Of a DNA stretch of 11,691 bases, positions 7,190-11,691 are shown piece by piece. The notes below the pieces were generated by a model. That model was given only the letters and a program-made list of their open reading frames with translations, had not been told where the DNA came from and ran no database searches. The stretch is taken from positions 1 to 11,691 of the forward strand of contig JACRGN010000365.1 in assembly GCA_016234205.1 (NCBI GenBank), read 5' to 3'. Numbering within the stretch: position 1 is the stretch's first letter; every line of letters starts with the position of its first letter. This DNA is from Nitrospinota bacterium. GTDB taxonomy: Bacteria; Nitrospinota; Nitrospinia; UBA9942. A program made the position numbers and the translations under genes.

Positions 7190-7413
7190 GTGAAAAGCTG
7201 CCAAGGGTAACCGCTGCTGATGCAATAAGAGTATTAGAACGAGCAGGATTTTCTTTTAAGAGACAGACTGGAAGTCATAAGATATACAAAAACAAAGAAG
7301 GTAAAAGAGCAACTGTTCCTTATCATTCAAGTAAAATTCTCCATCCAAAAGTTTTAAAAAGTATCCTAAACGATGCGGATTTGACAGTAGAAGAATTTAA
7401 AGAATTGTTGTAA
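7186..7413 (+). CDS. hicA: HicA-family mRNA interferase toxin
   Basis: This 75-residue toxin has a dsRBD-like fold and cleaves mRNA, arresting translation when HicB is lost. Diagnostic features are TAADAIRVLERAGFSFKRQTGSHKIYKN (residues 9-36 region) with the catalytic histidine H31 in the G-S-H motif, the strand RATVPYHSSK (41-50) with a second His, and the basic helix HPKVLKSILNDADLTVEEF, ending at residue 75. Length and motif order are normal, and no truncation is seen. Its ATG overlaps the hicB TGA. The stop lies only 7 bases from the convergent hom stop, so the two transcripts run into each other with no terminator between them. Confidence 0.92.
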   Translation: MSEKLPRVTAADAIRVLERAGFSFKRQTGSHKIYKNKEGKRATVPYHSSKILHPKVLKSILNDADLTVEEFKELL

Positions 7414-7420
7414 AAAATTC

Positions 7421-8734
7421 CTATCTCCTCCCCCCATTCTCCACCCTTATCAAAACAGATTTATCCAGAACAACATCAAGTTTATCTATCTCCGAAAGTG
7501 CCTTTTGAATGTCCTTCTCCTTTGCAGAATGGGTCATAACAACAAGGGGGACTCCGCCTTTCTCTCCCCTCCCCTTCTGAATGACAGAGGAGATACTGAT
7601 TGAGTTATTGCCAAGAATACCTGAAATTTTTGACAAAACGCCGGGCTTATCCAGAACAGAAAATCTTATATAATATTCGGAAACAATATTGCTGATACTC
7701 TTGATTTTTGCATCCTCAATATACTTTGACAGAAATGAGAGAGGAGATACTCTATTCACACCGCCGTTCAAGATATTCCTGCTTATTTCTATCACATCAC
7801 CAACAACTGCACTACCTGTCGGCATATCACCTGCCCCTCTGCCAATGAGCATATTCTCTCCGACTGCATCGCCAATAATCTCAATTGCATTCAGGACTCC
7901 ATTCACCTTTGATATAGGATTATCCTCTCTTGTCATTGTAGGATGAACCCTCACCTCTATCTCATTACCGCTTTTCTTTGTTATTGCAAGAAGTTTTATC
8001 CGATAGCCAAATTCCATTGCAAAGTTTATATCTATCGGCGTTATCCTTGAAATCCCTTCAGTATAGACCTTATCAAAATCAACCCTCACACCAAAGCATA
8101 GGGATGCAAGGATTGTAACCTTATGTGCAGAGTCAATACCATCAATATCAAGGCTTGGATTTGCCTCTGCAAAACCGAGTGCCTGAGCCTCCTTCAAAAC
8201 CTCATTGAAGGGTCTGCCTTCATCACTCATCTTGCTTAATATATAATTGCATGTCCCATTGACTATTCCATAAACCGACTGGATATTATTTGCAGTAAAT
8301 CCTTCTTTGATTGCCCTTATAATCGGGATACCGCCGCCTACACTCGCCTCAAACCCTATATCCACATTATTCCTGCTTGCTGTCTCAAAAATTTCACTCC
8401 CACTTTTTGCAAGTAATGCCTTATTAGCGGTAACCACATGCTTTTTATTTTTTAATGCCTGAAGAATAAAGCTCTTAGCAGGCTCATAACCGCCAATAAG
8501 TTCAATTACAATATTTACTTCAGGGTCATTTAAAACCTTGCTGGCATCTTTTGTAAGGATATTTTTATCTACCTTTACCCCCCTGTCCCTCTCTATATCT
8601 AAATCAGCAATCCATTTGAGATTTAATTTTGCACCGAGCCTTTTTTCAATGACACCACTATTCTGCTGTAAAATCTTAACAACCCCTGTGCCAACAGTGC
8701 CGAATCCTAATAAGCCGATATTAATTGATTTCAT
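7421..8734 (-). CDS. hom: Homoserine dehydrogenase with C-terminal ACT domain
   Basis: This enzyme reduces aspartate semialdehyde to homoserine with NAD(P)H, the branch point to threonine and methionine. The 437 residues comprise an N-terminal Rossmann domain with GLLGFGTVGTGV (7-18), HVVTANKALLAKSG (99-112; K105), a catalytic domain with NGTCNYILSKM (159-169) and DIDGIDSAHKVTILA (196-210; K205, preceded by E190), and a C-terminal ACT domain starting near YYIRFSVLDKPGVLSKISGIL (about 352-372), which usually mediates threonine feedback inhibition. It is full length for the ACT-containing class. An AAGG Shine-Dalgarno (8745-8742) overlaps the TAA stop of the vapC-like gene upstream, so its translation is coupled to that gene. 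It is the last gene of the alaC-vapBC-hom operon. Confidence 0.97.
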   Translation of the reverse strand: MKSINIGLLGFGTVGTGVVKILQQNSGVIEKRLGAKLNLKWIADLDIERDRGVKVDKNILTKDASKVLNDPEVNIVIELIGGYEPAKSFILQALKNKKHVVTANKALLAKSGSEIFETASRNNVDIGFEASVGGGIPIIRAIKEGFTANNIQSVYGIVNGTCNYILSKMSDEGRPFNEVLKEAQALGFAEANPSLDIDGIDSAHKVTILASLCFGVRVDFDKVYTEGISRITPIDINFAMEFGYRIKLLAITKKSGNEIEVRVHPTMTREDNPISKVNGVLNAIEIIGDAVGENMLIGRGAGDMPTGSAVVGDVIEISRNILNGGVNRVSPLSFLSKYIEDAKIKSISNIVSEYYIRFSVLDKPGVLSKISGILGNNSISISSVIQKGRGEKGGVPLVVMTHSAKEKDIQKALSEIDKLDVVLDKSVLIRVENGGRR

Positions 8735-8743
8735 AAAATTGCC

Positions 8744-9148
8744 TTATTTTTCAGTCATCCAGTTTTCAATCCTGAGTTTACCTATCCTGTTAAAATGTTC
8801 GGTATTATTCGTAACTAAAATACCGTTGTTGTCAAATACAATACTTGCAATCAAAATATCAAAGTTATCAATAATCTCACCACGCACCTTTAGGATTGAT
8901 TTAATTCTCCCAAACTTTTTAGCAGAGTTTTTTGTAATTGGAAGCGGCTTAATTACTCTTACAAATTTTTCTATTGTCTCTAAATTATCCTTTATTTTTT
9001 CAGAATAGAAAGCCCCATGATAAAGTTCTGCAACTGTAATAATGGTTGTATTTATATTCTGAAGACCAACCAGTTCTATCTTGTTTTTAATACTTGCAAT
9101 CCCCTTCAACCAGTAAATACATATATCAGTATCAAGGATATATTTCAC
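8744..9148 (-). CDS. vapC: PIN-domain ribonuclease toxin, VapC family
   Basis: This 134-residue PIN domain is a Mg-dependent endoribonuclease and the toxin of a VapBC pair. The acidic active-site residues are visible: D6 in LDTDICIYWLKG (5-16), E41 in AELYHGA (40-46), D97 in DNFDILIA (94-101) and the TNNTEHF segment (113-119) that carries the fourth acidic position (N115/E117). The layout YILDTDICIYWLKG...AELYHGA is close to the common VapC subgroup. Its ATG overlaps the stop of the upstream antitoxin gene by 4 bases (ATGA), with an AGAGG Shine-Dalgarno inside that gene. Only 9 bases separate it from hom. It sits inside the amino-acid operon and would be transcribed with it. Confidence 0.9.
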   Translation of the reverse strand: MKYILDTDICIYWLKGIASIKNKIELVGLQNINTTIITVAELYHGAFYSEKIKDNLETIEKFVRVIKPLPITKNSAKKFGRIKSILKVRGEIIDNFDILIASIVFDNNGILVTNNTEHFNRIGKLRIENWMTEK

Positions 9149-9384
9149 ATCAATACCTCTTTTCTGTGAGACACTTTTCTATCTTTGTATATTTCCCTAA
9201 TTAATCTATCCACATCAAACTTTCTCCATGCCCCAAAGGTCTTATAAAATTCTTTTTCACTTTTTTCTGTTTCTATTACTTCCTCATCAAGAAAAGTAAT
9301 TATAACCTCTGATTTTTTTTTAAACTTAATCTTTTCTGCTGGTTTAATCCTTTTTCCGTCATAGATACCTTTTACTGAAATCAT
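9145..9384 (-). CDS. vapB: VapB-like antitoxin (DUF2281/AbrB-type)
   Basis: This 79-residue protein is placed and shaped like a VapC antitoxin. The N-terminus MISVKGIYDGKRIKPAEKI is the swapped-hairpin-like strand pattern of small antitoxins ('KGxYDGKxIKPxExI'), followed by the IITFLDE strand and an acidic linker. The C-terminal part FYKTFGAWRKFDVDRLIREIYKDRK would wrap the toxin. I chose ATG 9384, not the GTG at 9393: AAGGAGG (9399-9393) is 8 nt before ATG 9384, and that GTG lies partly inside the Shine-Dalgarno. The Shine-Dalgarno also overlaps the TAA stop of the aminotransferase gene. The stop overlaps vapC by 4 bases. Family assignment is by position and pattern, so less sure than the toxin. 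Confidence 0.8.
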   Translation of the reverse strand: MISVKGIYDGKRIKPAEKIKFKKKSEVIITFLDEEVIETEKSEKEFYKTFGAWRKFDVDRLIREIYKDRKVSHRKEVLM

Positions 9385-9397
9385 ATCAATCACCTCC

Positions 9398-10564
9398 TTA
9401 CAATATTCCCTTTATCCCTCTTATAGCCTGTCTTGTCCTCTGCTCATTCTCAACGAGGGCAAAGCGGACATACTCATCTCCTCCATCACCGAATCCGATT
9501 CCGGCAGAGACAGCCACTTTTGCCTTATCCAATAAAAGTTTTGCAAATTCAATGGAGCCAATCTTCTTAAATTGCTCAGGAATTTCAGCCCATACAAACA
9601 TGGTTGCCTTTGGCTTCTCAATCTTCCACCCAATTCGGTCAAGTCCATCTACAAGGACATCCCTACGAGATTTGTAGATGTTAGCGATTTCTTTAACACA
9701 GTCCTGAGGCCCATTCAATGCTATAATAGCAGCAATCTGAATTGGCTGGAACATCCCATAATCAAGATAACCCTTCAGCTTCTGTAATGCCTTTATAATC
9801 TCACTATTCCCTACACAAAAACCTACCCGCCAACCCGGCATATTATAGCTTTTTGAAAGTGTGAAAAACTCAACCCCCACATCCTTCGCACCCGGAATCT
9901 GCATCATACTCGGCGCCTTATATCCATCAAAAACAATATCTGCATAAGCCAAATCATGAATCACTATAACATCATGCTCTTTTGCAAAGGCAACAACCTT
10001 TTCAAAAAATGGCAGTTCAACACAGGCAGTCGTAGGATTATGTGGAAAACTTATTACAATTGCCTTTGGTTTGGGCCAGAGCCTTTTAAATGTATTTGTC
10101 AGTTCCTCAAAAAAATCATTATTCTTTTTTAAGGGAACAGTAACCACATCAGCACCTGCAATAATAAACGCGTATGTATGAATTGCATAAGTTGGTGAAG
10201 GGACCAATACAGTGTCCCCCGGACCCGAAATAGCAAGTGCAAGATGGGAGAGTCCCTCTTTTGACCCTATAGTAACAATAGCCTCTGTCTCATAGTCTAA
10301 GTCAACATCGTAATTTCTTTTATACCAGTCAGTGATTGCGAGCCTCAGTTTTTTTATACCCCTTGATGCAGAATACCTGTGATTCTGGGGTTTATAAGAA
10401 GCCTCTATCAACTTCTCCACTATATGCGGAGGGGTAGGCTGGTCGGGATTCCCCATACCAAAGTCAATAATATCATCCCCCCTCTGCCTCGCCTTCATTT
10501 TAAGGTCAGTAACTACACTGAGGATATATGGCGGCAATCTCTCTATTCTTTGAAATTTGTGCAT
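9398..10564 (-). CDS. alaC: Class I PLP aminotransferase, AlaC-like
   Basis: This 388-residue fold-type I aminotransferase resembles AlaC (glutamate-pyruvate transaminase) and the aminotransferases found next to hom in many delta-proteobacteria. Substrate choice is not certain from sequence; an aspartate- or DAP-type activity is possible. Landmarks: DFGMGNPDQPTP (34-45), NHRYSASRGI (61-70), TIGSKEGLSHL (98-108), PSPTYAIHTYA (122-132), the cofactor residues N176 (FPHNPT), D204 (HDLAYADI) and Y207, the PLP lysine K238 in TLSKSYNMPGWRVG (235-248) with R246, and R367 near the C-terminus (EYVRFAL) for the substrate carboxylate. Full length. GAAGG lies 11 nt before the ATG. The TAA stop is embedded in the Shine-Dalgarno of the antitoxin that follows, so it heads a coupled four-gene operon ending in hom. 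Confidence 0.9.
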   Translation of the reverse strand: MHKFQRIERLPPYILSVVTDLKMKARQRGDDIIDFGMGNPDQPTPPHIVEKLIEASYKPQNHRYSASRGIKKLRLAITDWYKRNYDVDLDYETEAIVTIGSKEGLSHLALAISGPGDTVLVPSPTYAIHTYAFIIAGADVVTVPLKKNNDFFEELTNTFKRLWPKPKAIVISFPHNPTTACVELPFFEKVVAFAKEHDVIVIHDLAYADIVFDGYKAPSMMQIPGAKDVGVEFFTLSKSYNMPGWRVGFCVGNSEIIKALQKLKGYLDYGMFQPIQIAAIIALNGPQDCVKEIANIYKSRRDVLVDGLDRIGWKIEKPKATMFVWAEIPEQFKKIGSIEFAKLLLDKAKVAVSAGIGFGDGGDEYVRFALVENEQRTRQAIRGIKGIL

Positions 10565-10619
10565 AACTTTTACAACCTTCTATATTTTTTACTTAATGGG
10601 AAAAGATTCGGATTTTTGA

Positions 10620-11015
10620 TTATAAAAACGGATTGATAATCCTTACACCTTCAATATTCTGTCCATGCTGCATATCCTCTGAATAAATAGCAATACACCT
10701 TGATTCTAATGCGGAGGATAACATCAGACTATCCCAATAGGCATACTTATAGCTTTTGGCTATATCTATTGCTTTATCAATAGTTGCTTTTGAAACCATT
10801 CCTACGTTGAATATTTCAAAGAGATTATTATTTATCACCTTGAGAGACTCCATATCCACATTGAATTTCCGACTCATAATCCAGATAAATTCATTAATCA
10901 CCTGTGTGCTTATGGCAATTTCTTCATTTTCAAGAATTAATAACACCTTATCTTTTTTGCCAATTTCAGTACTTGAGTAAGAATAAATCAGAATATTTGA
11001 GTCTATAAAAATCAT
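10620..11015 (-). CDS. vapC: Second PIN-domain toxin, VapC family
   Basis: This 131-residue PIN domain belongs to a different subgroup from the one at 8744. Its acidic residues are D5 in MIFIDSNILIYSYS (1-14), E42 in VINEFIWIM (39-47), D95 in YWDSLMLSSAL (93-103) and the late pair E113/D114 in YSEDMQHGQNI (111-121). This fits the 'SEDMQHG' subgroup, whose members are usually annotated as PIN-domain proteins or VapC toxins. The first four bases overlap the antitoxin stop (ATGA). Only 55 nt separate it from the aminotransferase gene on the same strand, so read-through into the alaC operon is possible. Confidence 0.88.
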   Translation of the reverse strand: MIFIDSNILIYSYSSTEIGKKDKVLLILENEEIAISTQVINEFIWIMSRKFNVDMESLKVINNNLFEIFNVGMVSKATIDKAIDIAKSYKYAYWDSLMLSSALESRCIAIYSEDMQHGQNIEGVRIINPFL

Positions 11016-11215
11016 TTATTTTCTTCTCCATAAATTTCCTCTCTTTTGAACTTCCACTTGGCAGTATCTATTTTGACAGTATCTATGAGAAGTTTCTTCG
11101 CTATTTCATTTTCAGTTTTTACAATAACCTCAACTGTTTTATTCTTGAATCCTTCAGGCAGTTTTATGTGTAAAACATTATCATCGGTTTTAATTTTACT
11201 CTTAACAAGTATCAT
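11012..11215 (-). CDS. Small antitoxin (VapB-like), partner of the PIN toxin
   Basis: This 67-residue protein precedes and overlaps the second PIN toxin (ATGA). The first ~35 residues (MILVKSKIKTDDNVLHIKLP, then KNKTVEVIV) are short beta strands as in AbrB/DUF2281-like antitoxin N-termini. The charged tail (IDTAKWKFKREEIYGEENK) probably binds the toxin. I cannot name the family more precisely. A purine-rich ribosome site (AAAGGGGGAAG) lies just before ATG 11215, a few bases closer than usual. The extended -10 promoter and the two direct repeats upstream suggest an autoregulated operon. Confidence 0.72.
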   Translation of the reverse strand: MILVKSKIKTDDNVLHIKLPEGFKNKTVEVIVKTENEIAKKLLIDTVKIDTAKWKFKREEIYGEENK

Positions 11216-11266
11216 ACTTCCCCCTTTCTGAAAATTTCTATAAAATAAATTATAATATTATCATAA

Positions 11267-11275
11267 ATTATATCA
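11267..11275 (-). promoter_or_regulatory. Extended -10 promoter of the second antitoxin-toxin pair
   Basis: On the minus strand TGATATAAT (11275-11267) is a perfect extended -10 (TGnTATAAT). The -35 position 17 nt upstream (11295-11290) reads GCGGTG, which is poor, as expected for an extended -10 promoter. Transcription would start near 11260, leaving a ~45-nt leader. The surrounding 11240-11280 is almost pure A/T with overlapping ATATCATA / TATGATAT words. Confidence 0.5.
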
Positions 11276-11284
11276 TACACAATA

Positions 11285-11312
11285 TAAAACACCGCTATGT
11301 AAAACACCGCTA
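11285..11312. repeat. Two 13-bp direct repeats, TAAAACACCGCTA, 15-bp period
   Basis: TAAAACACCGCTA occurs identically at 11285-11297 and 11300-11312, separated by 2 bases. One copy lies at the -35 position of the predicted promoter and the other just upstream of it. A near-helical spacing fits two dimers of a regulator binding side by side, perhaps the toxin-antitoxin complex. The flanking sequence is very AT-rich, so these GC-containing repeats stand out. Confidence 0.6.
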
Positions 11313-11374
11313 AAAAAGATTATCATCCACCACTTATAAAAAGGAATACAAAGGAGGGTAAAAGAGTAAAAGGG

Positions 11375-11635
11375 TTAATGTTTAAGAGTCCTGGCGCAAC
11401 GAAACCCTACATCATTGCCGCGTTCCGGGCGAAACCATGTGCGATTGGCACAACGACAGAAATAAGCTTCATGGAACCACGAGCCGCCGCGCAATGCCTT
11501 ATATTTTTTATCTTTATCATACCAACTATCTGTACATTCCCACACATTTCCTGCCATGTTCAATTCACACCTAAATACTTTCCCCATTACATCCATTCTC
11601 TTCTGTTCTTTTATAGTCAAGGTTATCTCTTCCAT
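11375..11635 (-). pseudogene. C-terminal FGE-sulfatase/C-type-lectin-fold fragment; DGR target-like
   Basis: The first ~25 residues match no family I know. From NMAGNVWECTDSWYD (26-40) onward it follows the C-terminal half of the FGE-sulfatase (SUMF1) domain, with ALRGGSW (47-53), CRCANR (60-65) and DVGFRCARTLKH (75-86). A full domain is over 200 residues, so at least two-thirds is missing. An in-frame TGA lies ~19 codons upstream of the ATG at 11635, so it is not simply a gene running off the window. By comparison with the human FGE active site (CxxxxC after RGGS), the first cysteine is replaced by H55 while C60 is kept, so it is not a competent sulfatase-activating enzyme. Such folds without catalysis are used as display scaffolds, including diversity-generating retroelement targets. 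It may be a broken remnant. Confidence 0.65.
11393..11491 (-). other. Candidate DGR variable region (VR)
   Basis: Minus-strand codons for R49 to A81. Constant blocks (CGCGGCGGCTCGTGG; TGTCGTTGTGCCAATCGC; GGGTTTCGTTGCGCC at 11407-11393, a possible initiation-of-mutagenic-homing-like end) are GC-rich and use CGC/CGT Arg codons, unlike the AT-rich surroundings. They surround residues 54-59, 66-69 and 71-75, which match the usual Asn-rich stretch of RGGSW...CRxANR...GFR templates. Most of these codons end in a pyrimidine (TTC, CAT, TAT, TTC, TTT, CGC, CGC, GGC, AAT, GAT), as expected if they came from AAC/AAT codons by change of only the A positions. No template repeat is in the window. Confidence 0.4.
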
Positions 11636-11691
11636 AACCTGACATTTTATCGTTGCTATTAACCCCTGTCATTATTACTTTGCTAACACAA

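Noticed and set aside
8538..9008. Plus-strand frame opposite hom and the PIN toxin
   Set aside because: It spans the antisense of two recognised genes and has no homologous pattern or ribosome site.
9385..9393. Antitoxin start at GTG 9393
   Set aside because: That codon overlaps the AAGGAGG ribosome site. ATG 9384 has correct 8-nt spacing.
11375..11635. Active formylglycine-generating enzyme
   Set aside because: Most of the domain is absent, and the first active-site cysteine position holds His.
1..11691. DGR template repeat or reverse transcriptase within the window
   Set aside because: No Asn/A-rich copy of the 11393-11491 block was seen, and no predicted protein shows reverse-transcriptase motifs such as YADD-like boxes. 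If a DGR exists its core lies outside.

Overview
The window is an AT-rich bacterial chromosome segment, probably from an uncultured anaerobic or environmental lineage. The clues are a short ThiC, a PGM-like ApgM close to homoserine dehydrogenase, many toxin-antitoxin modules, and intergenic inverted repeats of the 'ccacagag / ggacacagat' type. I suspect a Nitrospirota- or Desulfobacterota-like organism, but the sequence alone does not prove it. Most housekeeping genes are on the minus strand, so they read from high to low coordinates.

Layout, low to high coordinates: bases 1-411 hold no convincing gene. A Uma2-family nuclease-fold gene follows, with its own near-consensus promoter. Then come uvrB, thiC and apgM, all on the minus strand. 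The thiC-uvrB and apgM-thiC gaps each contain a different inverted-repeat element whose outer end supplies the TAG stop codon of the upstream gene. Between apgM and hom lies an AT-rich plus-strand insert (about 5.97-7.41 kb). It carries an unrecognised gene interrupted by a frameshift at a T7 run, then a hicB-hicA toxin-antitoxin pair. After the insert is a tightly coupled minus-strand operon: aminotransferase (alaC-like) -> vapB-like antitoxin -> vapC toxin -> hom. Upstream of it lies a second antitoxin-PIN pair with a strong extended -10 promoter and two 13-bp direct repeats. At the right edge is the C-terminal part of a formylglycine-generating-enzyme/C-type-lectin-fold protein.

How the genes fit together: the aminotransferase, homoserine dehydrogenase and ApgM suggest an aspartate-family (homoserine/threonine) locus in which the PGM-like protein may be the missing homoserine kinase. 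Mobile modules (VapBC, HicBA and the frameshifted gene) have entered this locus.

The most striking item is the right-edge fragment (11375-11635). Its last ~35 residues have the layout of a diversity-generating-retroelement (DGR) variable region: constant GC-rich blocks separated by positions that look like diversified Asn codons. No template repeat or reverse transcriptase is visible, so a DGR is a hypothesis that depends on flanking or distant sequence.
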